From: Candidatus Binatia bacterium
GTDB taxonomy: Bacteria; Desulfobacterota; Binatia; Bin18
NCBI GenBank assembly: GCA_951812575.1
Contig: OX638322.1
Location: 3,281,001-3,345,000 of the forward strand
Direction of reading: 5' to 3'
DNA: 64,000 nt
Each line of letters opens with the position of its first letter. Position 1 is the first letter of the stretch. This document shows, one piece after another, positions 51,883 through 60,166 of this stretch. The translations under genes were made by a program, and so were the position numbers. The notes beneath the pieces were generated by a model that searched no databases, was not told the origin of the DNA, and saw only the letters and a program-made list of their open reading frames with translations.

Positions 51883-53247
51883 ATGGGGAATATCAACGTT
51901 TTCGTGATGAAAGGCGTGCTCCTGTGTCTGACGATAGTGACAGGGGTTGGGCAGAGCATCGCCCAGCACGCCGGGCATGACACGCAGGGACACGCCTTGC
52001 ACGCCACTGTCCCGCAGGGTGGAGAAGTGGAGAGCTCCGGTCGGGAAATGAGGCTCAGCGACGCTGCCAAGCGTTTGATCCAACTTGAGACCGCGCTGGT
52101 GGAGCGGAAATGGGTCGCCCGGGAGGTGCGGCTGGTCGGGAAGATTGATTATGACGAAACGCGGCTCAAGCATATTACTGCCTGGGTACCCGGCCGCGTG
52201 GACCGCCTGTATGTGAACTATACCGGGATTCGCGTCAACCAGGGCGACCATATGGTCTCTCTCTACAGCCCGGAGCTCTTGTCTGCTCAGGAAGAGCTGA
52301 TTCAGGCGGCCCGCTCACTCGAGCGGCTGCGTGGGAGCACCAGTACTATCGTGAAACGCTCGTCGGAGCGCTCGGTGCAAGCTGCCCGAGACAAGCTGCG
52401 CCTGCTGGGGCTGACGAGTACGCAGGTGGGTCAGATTGAGAAACGGGGGCAGGCCGATGAGCAGGTCACCATCTACGCTCCTATAGGCGGGATTGTGGTG
52501 GAGAAGCAGATCAACGAGGGCATGTATGTGGACACGGGCACCGAGATTTACACGATTGCCGATCTGTCACGCCTGTGGTTGTATCTGGATGCCTATGAGT
52601 CTGATCTGCCCTGGCTTCGCTACGGGCAACAGGTGGCCTTTCGGGCCGAGGCGTTCCCCGGAGAAGAATTTCACGGAGTAGTCTCCTTCGTTCAGCCCTT
52701 CCTGGACGAGAGAACACGCACAGTCCGGGTGCGGGTGAACGTAGAAAACCCCGACCTCAGGCTGAAGCCTGGATTATTCGCCACCGCAACGATCCAGGCT
52801 CAGATTTCGGACCGGGGAACCGTCGTTGGGCCTTCTTATACCGGCCAGTATATCTGCCCTATGCACCCGGAGGTGATACGCGAGGTGGCGGGCAGTTGCC
52901 CCGTTTGTGGAATGACCCTGGTCCTGGCCGACAGCCTTCCTCTGCTGGGCCACAACCACGAACACCGGGCAGGGCCGCCGCTGGTCATTCCTGCGTCCGC
53001 GCCGCTCATTACGGGGAAGCGCGCCATTGTGTATGTGCAGAAACTGGGCACTGGGACGTATGAGGGCCGAATCGTCACGCTCGGTCCGCGCGCAGGGGAC
53101 TATTACGTGGTCAAAGCCGGTGTCCATGAGGGGGAACGTGTCGTTTCCAGTGGCGCGTTCAAAATTGATGCAGACCTCCAGATTCAGGGCAAACGCAGCA
53201 TGATGAATCCCCACGGCGGGCGGGCAGGCGGTACGCATGCCCATTGA
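51883..53247 (+). CDS. cusB: RND efflux periplasmic adaptor with heavy-metal-binding domain
   Basis: 454 residues. ATG at 51883 is preferred because GGGGAAGG is 8 bases upstream. Signal peptide then a His-rich AQHAGHDTQGHALH. Hairpin and lipoyl-like segments (WVPGRVDRLYVNYTGIRVNQGDHMVSLYSPEL; QINEGMYVDTGTEIYTIADLSRLW) match adaptors. Residues about 323-345 carry YICPMHPEVIREVAGSCPVCGMTLV, the small heavy-metal-binding domain (Cys and Met/His). The C-terminal His-rich tail (GRAGGTHAH) may also bind metal. Confidence 0.9.
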   Translation: MGNINVFVMKGVLLCLTIVTGVGQSIAQHAGHDTQGHALHATVPQGGEVESSGREMRLSDAAKRLIQLETALVERKWVAREVRLVGKIDYDETRLKHITAWVPGRVDRLYVNYTGIRVNQGDHMVSLYSPELLSAQEELIQAARSLERLRGSTSTIVKRSSERSVQAARDKLRLLGLTSTQVGQIEKRGQADEQVTIYAPIGGIVVEKQINEGMYVDTGTEIYTIADLSRLWLYLDAYESDLPWLRYGQQVAFRAEAFPGEEFHGVVSFVQPFLDERTRTVRVRVNVENPDLRLKPGLFATATIQAQISDRGTVVGPSYTGQYICPMHPEVIREVAGSCPVCGMTLVLADSLPLLGHNHEHRAGPPLVIPASAPLITGKRAIVYVQKLGTGTYEGRIVTLGPRAGDYYVVKAGVHEGERVVSSGAFKIDADLQIQGKRSMMNPHGGRAGGTHAH

Positions 53248-53273
53248 GGTCCAAAGACATAGGGGAGCTCTGC

Positions 53274-56200
53274 ATGAATACCGCTATCCGCTTTTGTCTT
53301 GAAAATAAGCTGGTCGTTGCCCTCTTCATTATCTTCGTTACTGCGTGGGGCGTTATGGTTGCCCCGTTTGATTGGAAGCTCGATTTTCTCCCTCAGAACC
53401 CGGTCATGGTCGACGCCATCCCGGACATTAGCGAGAATCAGCAAATTGTCTTTACGAAATGGCCGGGACGCTCTCCGCGTGATGTTGAGGATCAAATCAG
53501 CTATCCGCTGACGGTTTCCCTCCTGGGGCTGCCCGGTGTCAAAACCATCCGGAGCTTTTCCTATTTTGGATACTCATCCATCTACATTATTTTTGAGGAT
53601 GACATCGACTTCTATTGGTCACGGTCGCGCGTGCTGGAAAAATTCTCCAGTCTTCCACAGGGTCTGTTACCGGACGATGTTTCTCCCGCCCTGGGACCGG
53701 ATGCGACCGCCCTGGGGCAGATCTTTTGGTATACGCTCGAAGGTCGTGATCCTGAGGGCAGTCCGACCGGTGGCTGGAATCTGGACGAGATTCGTAGCGT
53801 CCAGGACTGGTATGTCCGCTATGCGTTGCAAGGGGCGGAGGGAGTCGCCGAAGTGGCCTCCATCGGCGGGTTTGTCAAAGAGTATCAAATCGACATCAAC
53901 CCCGATGCGCTTCGGGCGTATGACGTCAGTCTTGCCCAGATCATAAACGCGGTCCGGAGTTCCAATCTCGATGTCGGTGCGCGCACTATCGAAGTGAACC
54001 GGGTGGAATATGTCGTCCGCGGCTTAGGCTTTATCCAGACCCTCCAAGACGTTGAGGACATCGCTATCGCCGTTCGGGAGAATAATATCCCGGTTCAGGT
54101 CAAAGATGTCGCGCAGGTGCGTCTCGGTCCGGCACTGCGACGTGGAGCGCTTGACAAAGATGGGGCGGAGGTCGTGGGGGGAGTCGTGGTTGTCCGCTAT
54201 GGCGAGAATCCTCTCACGACAATACAGAACGTTCGGGCGAAGATTGACGAAATCTCTCCCGGCATGCCGGAAAAGACTCTCGCTGATGGTACCGTATCAA
54301 AACTCACGATTGTGCCTTTCTATGACCGGACCGGATTGATTCTTGAGACGCTTGGAACGCTCAAGGCCGCCCTGACGGAAGAAATCCTCGTGACCATCAT
54401 CGTGGTGGTCGTTATGGTCTTCCACCTGATGAGCGCCTTCCTGATTGCTCTGGTGCTTCCCCTGGCTATCCTTATTGCTTTTGGCCTCATGCAATCGTTC
54501 CAGGTGCAGGCCAATATTGTGGCGCTCTCCGGCATTGTCATAGCCATTGGCACGATGGTCGATATGGGTATTGTCCTGTGTGAAAATATCCTCTTCCACC
54601 TCAGCGCCGCCCCGCCCGGTAAGAGCCGTCTGGAGATAGTCTATGAAGCAACTGTCGAGGTTGCCGGGGCGGTGCGCACCGCAGTCCTGACGACAGTCGT
54701 GAGTTTTCTGCCCGTATTTGCCCTCCAGGCCGCGGAAGGAAAACTGTTTGCGCCGCTTGCCTACACCAAGACATTTGCTCTTCTGGGGGCGCTGTTTGTT
54801 TCGCTCGTTGTGATCCCACCAGCGGCCTATCTCCTTTTTCGGGATTTGACGGGGCGAACCGGTCTGAGGCGAGGACTCTACCTCGCCGAGAGCGTTGTTG
54901 GCCTCCTGCTGATGTGGATCTACCTCTTTCCTGGCCTCGTCCTGCTGCTGCTGGGTGCCTCTAACCTGGCGCGTGAGACGTTTCTCTCTCGTTATGTGTG
55001 GCTTTCCCGTTACGAACGTTACCTCGTTCCGGCTGCCATTATCGTCATCACCCTGTTCTTTCTGGTCCGGTCTTGGCTCCCCATTGGAGTCGAAACAGGG
55101 ACACCTCTCAACATGGTCTTTGTGGGAGTACTGATTGCCCTGATACTGACCTTCTTCAAGTTTTTTCAGGATGTGTACCCACGACTCCTCGGCTGGTGCC
55201 TCCAGCATAAACTCCTGTTCGCAGTCATTCCTCTCAGCGTGGTGATAGCGGGTGGAGCGATGTGGGCGCGTATGGGCGAGGAGTTTATGCCGCCGCTCGA
55301 CGAAGGGTCGTTTTTGTATATGCCGACGACCATGCCGCATGCGTCCATTGGGGAAGCGCTAGAGGTCGTGAAGAAGCTCGATATGGCGGTTTCCTCGATT
55401 CCTGAGGTCGAATTGAGTGTAGGGAAACTGGGACGAGTCGATTCTTCACTCGACCCGGCTCCTATTTCCATGTTTGAGAACGTCATCAACTACAAGTCGG
55501 AGTACATCGTCGATGCCAATGGCTATCCTGCCTCTTTTCGCTATAACGCGGACACTGACACGTTTGTTCGCGATGCGCAGGGACGGCTTATTCCAGATCC
55601 GGATGGGCGACCGTATCGACAGTGGCGGTCTCATATTCATACTCCCGATGATATCTGGAATGAAATCGTCCAGGTCGCCCAAATCCCCGGCGTCACGTCC
55701 GCGCCTAAGCTCCAACCCATCGCCGCTCGTATCGTGATGCTGCAATCCGGGATGCGGGCGCCCATGGGCGTAAAAGTGAGAGGGCCCAGCCTGGAAATTA
55801 TTGATGCCGTCGGGCAGCAGATTGAAACGTGGCTGAAAGAGGTACCGACGATCGAACCGGCAACCGTCGTCGCGGACCGTGTCGTTGGCAAGCCGTATCT
55901 GGAGATTCGGATTAATCGCGCTCAGATCGCCCGCTATGGGCTCACGATCAAGGATGTCCAGGACATCATCGAAGTCGCCGTCGGTGGAAAGCCGCTGACC
56001 CTGACGGTTGAAGGACGAGAGCGGTATCCGGTACGGATTCGGTATCTCCGAGAACTGCGGAACGACCTGGAAACGTTGGGCGGGATTCTCATTCCCACGC
56101 CACTCGGACAACACATCCCGCTCCGCGAGCTTGCAGATATTGCATTCGAACGCCGCGCTCAAGTGATCAAGAGTGAGGATACCTTCCTGACGAGCTATGT

Positions 56201-56942
56201 GGTCTTTGACAAAAAGTCCGGCCATGCCGAAGTTGACGTCGTCGAGGCGGCACAGGCATATCTGCAAGACAAAATTGCGCGAGGCGAATGGCAACTGCCA
56301 GCAGGAGTCAGCTATGCATTTGCCGGCAGTTATGAGAACCAGCTTCGAGCAAAGAAGCGCTTACGAATTGTTATTCCACTCACTCTCTTTGTGATTTTTC
56401 TTATTCTGTATTTGCAATTCCGCTCAGCCATGACGACCGTATTCATCTTCTCGGGTATCTTTGTCGCGTGGGCAGGCGGGTTTCTGATGTTATGGCTCTA
56501 TGCCCAAGACTGGTTCTTGAATTTCGCTGTGGGAGAAACAAATTTCCGTGACTTGTTCCAGGTTCGCCCCTTTAATTTGAGCATAGCGGTGTGGGTTGGC
56601 TTTATTGCGCTGTTTGGGATCGCGACGGATAACGGAGTCCTGATAGCCACCTATCTCAAACAGCGATTTGAAAAACATACGCCCAGAACGAGCGAGGACA
56701 TTCGGGCTGCGGTCCTTGAGGCGGCCCAACGGCGTATACGGCCGGCGCTGATGACCACCGCTACGACACTCTTGGCCCTCTTGCCCGTGCTCACCTCGCG
56801 GGGACGCGGGGCCGATATTATGGTGCCTATGGCTATCCCGTCTTTTGGCGGCATGGCCATCGCGCTGCTGACCGTATTTGTCGTGCCGGTCCTGTACTGC
56901 GGGGTCGCGGAGTTTCGGGCTCACAGACGGGCTGAGGGATGA
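53274..56942 (+). CDS. cusA: Heavy-metal RND efflux permease, CusA/CzcA type
   Basis: 1222 residues. Start at 53274 (MNTAIRFCLENKL) follows AGGGGAG; a longer frame is unlike the family. Large periplasmic loops and about twelve helices. HME-RND signatures: GIVIAIGTMVDMGIVLCENILF, GDxx-like GEEFMPPLDEGSFLYMPTTMP, and SIAVWVGFIALFGIATDNGVLI. Proton-driven export of monovalent (Cu, Ag) or divalent metal out through cusC. The DMGIVLCE stretch and Met-rich loops favour Cu/Ag, but a divalent metal cannot be excluded. Last gene of the operon. Confidence 0.92.
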   Translation: MNTAIRFCLENKLVVALFIIFVTAWGVMVAPFDWKLDFLPQNPVMVDAIPDISENQQIVFTKWPGRSPRDVEDQISYPLTVSLLGLPGVKTIRSFSYFGYSSIYIIFEDDIDFYWSRSRVLEKFSSLPQGLLPDDVSPALGPDATALGQIFWYTLEGRDPEGSPTGGWNLDEIRSVQDWYVRYALQGAEGVAEVASIGGFVKEYQIDINPDALRAYDVSLAQIINAVRSSNLDVGARTIEVNRVEYVVRGLGFIQTLQDVEDIAIAVRENNIPVQVKDVAQVRLGPALRRGALDKDGAEVVGGVVVVRYGENPLTTIQNVRAKIDEISPGMPEKTLADGTVSKLTIVPFYDRTGLILETLGTLKAALTEEILVTIIVVVVMVFHLMSAFLIALVLPLAILIAFGLMQSFQVQANIVALSGIVIAIGTMVDMGIVLCENILFHLSAAPPGKSRLEIVYEATVEVAGAVRTAVLTTVVSFLPVFALQAAEGKLFAPLAYTKTFALLGALFVSLVVIPPAAYLLFRDLTGRTGLRRGLYLAESVVGLLLMWIYLFPGLVLLLLGASNLARETFLSRYVWLSRYERYLVPAAIIVITLFFLVRSWLPIGVETGTPLNMVFVGVLIALILTFFKFFQDVYPRLLGWCLQHKLLFAVIPLSVVIAGGAMWARMGEEFMPPLDEGSFLYMPTTMPHASIGEALEVVKKLDMAVSSIPEVELSVGKLGRVDSSLDPAPISMFENVINYKSEYIVDANGYPASFRYNADTDTFVRDAQGRLIPDPDGRPYRQWRSHIHTPDDIWNEIVQVAQIPGVTSAPKLQPIAARIVMLQSGMRAPMGVKVRGPSLEIIDAVGQQIETWLKEVPTIEPATVVADRVVGKPYLEIRINRAQIARYGLTIKDVQDIIEVAVGGKPLTLTVEGRERYPVRIRYLRELRNDLETLGGILIPTPLGQHIPLRELADIAFERRAQVIKSEDTFLTSYVVFDKKSGHAEVDVVEAAQAYLQDKIARGEWQLPAGVSYAFAGSYENQLRAKKRLRIVIPLTLFVIFLILYLQFRSAMTTVFIFSGIFVAWAGGFLMLWLYAQDWFLNFAVGETNFRDLFQVRPFNLSIAVWVGFIALFGIATDNGVLIATYLKQRFEKHTPRTSEDIRAAVLEAAQRRIRPALMTTATTLLALLPVLTSRGRGADIMVPMAIPSFGGMAIALLTVFVVPVLYCGVAEFRAHRRAEG

Positions 56943-57051
56943 GTCAGCGGGAGTACGGACGCTGCACGTCTACGCCGCCCCGTAAAGGCTGTATGGGGCG
57001 GAGAGGGAGCAATCGGCCGGTAGGCTGGAGAAAGAGGTGTGCGGCACGACG

Positions 57052-57378
57052 CTACAGTGCCAGATACACAGCCCCGTCCTCGATTTTTGTCCGGTACGTC
57101 GTGGCCTGGGCCGGCCGCCGGCTCTGTCCGGTCCGCAGATCAAATTGCCAGCCGTGCATCGGACATTTGATGCCGCCTTCACTATCCGTATAGCCACGAA
57201 TCAAGGGGCCCTTGCGGTGAGGGCAGCGGTTGTTGATGGCGAAGACGGCTCCGTCGATATTGAAAAGCGCAATCTCTACGCCGTTGAGTGTGATGAGCTT
57301 CCGTTCGCCGGGGAGAAGTTCATCGGCCTGGCAGACAGCCTGCCAGCCGTTTTTTGTCGGAGCAGACGACGATGGCAT
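57052..57378 (-). CDS. Rieske [2Fe-2S] protein, NirD-like
   Basis: 108 residues. CPHRKGPLIRGY and CPMHGWQFDLRTG are Rieske Cys-x-His and Cys-x2-His boxes. The fold ISP/NirD-type N-terminal LITLNGVEIALFNIDGAVFAINN fits. Likely a small electron carrier for an oxygenase/reductase. Only 20 bp follow the toroid-protein gene, so it is probably in one operon with it and the PEP-mutase-like gene, possibly as its electron donor. No partner oxygenase is present. Confidence 0.82.
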   Translation of the reverse strand: MPSSSAPTKNGWQAVCQADELLPGERKLITLNGVEIALFNIDGAVFAINNRCPHRKGPLIRGYTDSEGGIKCPMHGWQFDLRTGQSRRPAQATTYRTKIEDGAVYLAL

Positions 57379-57398
57379 AAACCAGGCGCAACGGATGC

Positions 57399-58364
57399 CT
57401 AGGGGAGATATCCCCAGAGTTTGACAACATCGTGCGTGTCGCTGTTGTGGTAGGCTTGATATTTCAGCAGGGTATCGATGCCGTCACAGGTGCGCTCCAG
57501 ATTTGTCTCCATGCCGGGAAAGTCGCCCCAGCCGTGGTCGTTCTTATTGTCCAGAATCCAATTGAGACCGCGCAGAATAGTTCCACGTCTGTGGGGGTCC
57601 TCCAGAATATGGGTCACCAGCATGAGCGACCGCGTACAGTCCATGGTGTGGTCGACGTTCTCTTCGTCCCACGCGCCGGCCGAGGCTTGCCAGTCACACA
57701 AACGCGCCGCCCCTTTGGTACACGCCTCACGGACCCCGCTGACCTGTTGATCAAGAACGAGGTCGGCGACCAGCGCATCCTGAATGAGGTGAGCGGTAAT
57801 CTCCACGCCGGACGGGTGAAACTCCTCATCGTACCAGCCACCATCTGGGCTCTGGTTGTCGATGATAAAGCGCATGCCCTGCTGCCAGGCGTGTCGGACC
57901 TCCTGCTGCCTGTGGGGTTCACCCAGGGCCATGACCACATTAAAAAAACTGACCGGATGGCTGGTCGTGTCCAGGTCGGCCCAGGCCGGGTCAACCCACC
58001 GGCCGTCCTGGTGCTGGGTATCAAGAAAGTAGTCGATGGCCTGCCGGACCGACTGGGTCAGTTGAGCGTGCCGCAGAAAACGGTTGCCGCGAATGAGCAT
58101 CAAGCCGCAGAAGGCAGACACCCAGACGGTGCTCTCGGTATCGGAAGAGAGGGGACTCCAGCCTCCGTCCGCATTCTGGCAGGCCACGAGCGCACGATAG
58201 TCGTCCAGGAAGTCTGGCGTGGTCCGTGCGTGCAAGAGGACACGCATCGCGTGGGCAACAAGCTCCAGGTCCTGCGGACCGGCGGTCAGGCTCCAGTTGT
58301 CCCGCTCGCGCAGAAAAAACGTGTACTCGTCTTTAATGAGAGCGTTCATGTTTTGTAAGTCCAT
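57399..58364 (-). CDS. Single-toroid terpene-cyclase/prenyltransferase-like protein
   Basis: 321 residues made of alpha-alpha repeats with QW-type motifs: ACQNADGGWSPL, TQHQDGRWVDPAW, NQSPDGGWYDEEF, WQASAGAWDEE and DHGWGDFPG. This is one alpha/alpha barrel, half a squalene-hopene cyclase (about 650 residues) and like the single-barrel prenyltransferase-repeat proteins. The class II acid motif DxDD is not seen; DSDTES and VDHTMDCTRS are the closest. No signal peptide. Operon position with the PEP-mutase fusion and Rieske gene suggests a joint pathway. Reaction not assigned. Confidence 0.7.
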   Translation of the reverse strand: MDLQNMNALIKDEYTFFLRERDNWSLTAGPQDLELVAHAMRVLLHARTTPDFLDDYRALVACQNADGGWSPLSSDTESTVWVSAFCGLMLIRGNRFLRHAQLTQSVRQAIDYFLDTQHQDGRWVDPAWADLDTTSHPVSFFNVVMALGEPHRQQEVRHAWQQGMRFIIDNQSPDGGWYDEEFHPSGVEITAHLIQDALVADLVLDQQVSGVREACTKGAARLCDWQASAGAWDEENVDHTMDCTRSLMLVTHILEDPHRRGTILRGLNWILDNKNDHGWGDFPGMETNLERTCDGIDTLLKYQAYHNSDTHDVVKLWGYLP

Positions 58365-58424
58365 AGGTCCCTCTACCTGAGACCGTGAAGCCAGCCTGGG
58401 TGTTCGTACCCAGCCATCGTGAGG

Positions 58425-60104
58425 CTAGTGGATTTTTGCCCAGGCACGTCGATAATCTTCGAAGGTATCGATTTCAAGCCAACCTTTATAAATGTCCACA
58501 CAGGCGATGTCGTGTTTGCGATCAACGAGTTCTTGGAGCATATCGGTGAACGCCGCGGTTTCCAGGGTGTTCGCCTCATGGAAGCGACGTGTCGCGCTGG
58601 CCGTCTGAAGCGCTTGATAAGTCGCCCGCAAGGCTTGCGCCCCCGAGGCAGAAAACATGGCGAGGCCAATAAACTCGCCGTCCGCATCCTGTTGGGCAAT
58701 ATGTTGACCGACCTGCGCCAATGTCGTGGGTTCGGCGGTTGGGAGGTAGCGATAGCCTGTTTTGGGAGGCTGATGGGTAACCACCAAGTCGGGATGCTTC
58801 GTTCGGACCTCGGCCTGTCCTGGTTCGTGATCATTCCAGGCACGATCAACCACAATGCTGATATCAGCTTGAGACTTGAGCAATTTTTCGAGAATAGAGG
58901 GATCGAGAAGAATATCTGAATAGAGAAAGAGGAAGCGGCCGGTCATCTCCGCCTCGGCCAGAAAGAAGGACGCGAGCTCGCCAGTCTCACGGAAGCGGTC
59001 GTTGTCATAGTAGCGAATATTCGGCAGATTGATTTGTTCTTTACGATAGCCTCGGACAACGACAATATCTTTGACCCCGCACTCGTTCAGCACCTGAATC
59101 TGTCGCTCAAGAATGGTCTTACCCTTGATTTCAAGCATGGCTTTTGGACGGTCCTCAATCAGGGGTAAGAGGCCTTCCTCAAAGCCGGCCGCAATAATAA
59201 TAGCGGTCACCTCATGTCCGCCGGGGACGAGAAATTTCTTTTCGTTGGCCTGGAGGTCTGGCACCCCAACGAGGTCGTAGATCTCGGACAAGGTCACGAT
59301 CTGTTCGTCAACCGCGGCCGGCCGTCCCTCCTGTTTGAGGGTCGCCAGTGCGCTTCGCATCCCGGTGACGGCGGCGCGCAGGGTCTGGTTGGCAAAAATG
59401 ACGAGCTGAAAACCGGCGGCGGCAAGGTCGTGAGCCGTGACATCGGCATAGGTCGTTGGTACGGATACGAGCGGACAGGGCAGATCCCAGCTTGCCGCAA
59501 AATCCCTCAGCTCTTCATCAAACGTCGCCGCTTTTGAATGAATGAGGATGGCATCGGCGCCCGCCTCAGCATAGGCCCGGGCTCGATGCAATGCCTCGTG
59601 TTTCCCCCAGCCGGCAATAAAAGCTTCCGTGCGGGCAATAATGACAAGGTCGGTATTCTGCCGCGCGGCCGTCGCGGCCTGGATCTTCCGGGCATGTTCG
59701 TCAATCGGGACGAGTTCACGCTGGACTCCGGCGTAAAAACTGCACCGTTTGGGAAAGATATTATCCTCAATGCAAATGCCGGCCACTCCGGCGCGCTCGT
59801 ACTCGGCCACCGTGCGCATGACATTAATGGCATTGCCAAAGCCGTTGTCACAATCGGCAATCACCGGAATACTCACCGCGGCGCTCATCCGCCGCACCGC
59901 CTCCAAAGTCTCACTCATTGTGAGTATGTTGGCGTCCGGCATGGCATTGGTGGCCGAGATGCCAAAACCGCTGGCCCAGATGGCATCGAATCCGGCCTCC
60001 TGGGCCAGTCTGGCGGAGAGCGCATCGTGTGCCCCCAGAACCAAAGCTGGACCGGGCTGCCTGAGTAATTCCTGCAGGCGTGCCGTTACTGTCATGGTGG
60101 GCAA
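58425..60104 (-). CDS. PEP-mutase-like domain fused to a nucleotidyltransferase domain
   Basis: 559 residues. Residues 1-270 are a PEP-mutase/isocitrate-lyase TIM barrel: Mg ligands D84 and D86 in IADCDNGFG, E113, R158 and H189. The active loop reads EDNIFPKRCS, where PEP mutases have EDK-x-FPK-x-NS, so K116 becomes N and the N122 position is Cys121, as in C-C lyases (KRCGH). Residues about 298-559 are an NTP-transferase fold (IIIAAGFEEGLLPLIEDRPKAMLEIKGKTILER); the usual Arg of AAGxGxRL is not visible. Known relatives are phosphonate-cytidylyltransferase fusions. May make an activated phosphonate or a related acid. Reaction uncertain. Confidence 0.75.
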   Translation of the reverse strand: MPTMTVTARLQELLRQPGPALVLGAHDALSARLAQEAGFDAIWASGFGISATNAMPDANILTMSETLEAVRRMSAAVSIPVIADCDNGFGNAINVMRTVAEYERAGVAGICIEDNIFPKRCSFYAGVQRELVPIDEHARKIQAATAARQNTDLVIIARTEAFIAGWGKHEALHRARAYAEAGADAILIHSKAATFDEELRDFAASWDLPCPLVSVPTTYADVTAHDLAAAGFQLVIFANQTLRAAVTGMRSALATLKQEGRPAAVDEQIVTLSEIYDLVGVPDLQANEKKFLVPGGHEVTAIIIAAGFEEGLLPLIEDRPKAMLEIKGKTILERQIQVLNECGVKDIVVVRGYRKEQINLPNIRYYDNDRFRETGELASFFLAEAEMTGRFLFLYSDILLDPSILEKLLKSQADISIVVDRAWNDHEPGQAEVRTKHPDLVVTHQPPKTGYRYLPTAEPTTLAQVGQHIAQQDADGEFIGLAMFSASGAQALRATYQALQTASATRRFHEANTLETAAFTDMLQELVDRKHDIACVDIYKGWLEIDTFEDYRRAWAKIH

Positions 60105-60166
60105 ACTATAGGGGGCGGTTCGGCGGGTCGCAAGTCCCTAAAGATCCTCGTGCTCTCCGCTGAATC

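Noticed and set aside
54297..55340. 347-aa minus-strand frame inside cusA
   Set aside because: Shadow of the cusA coding strand, very rich in His/Asp/Arg with no motif or ribosome site.
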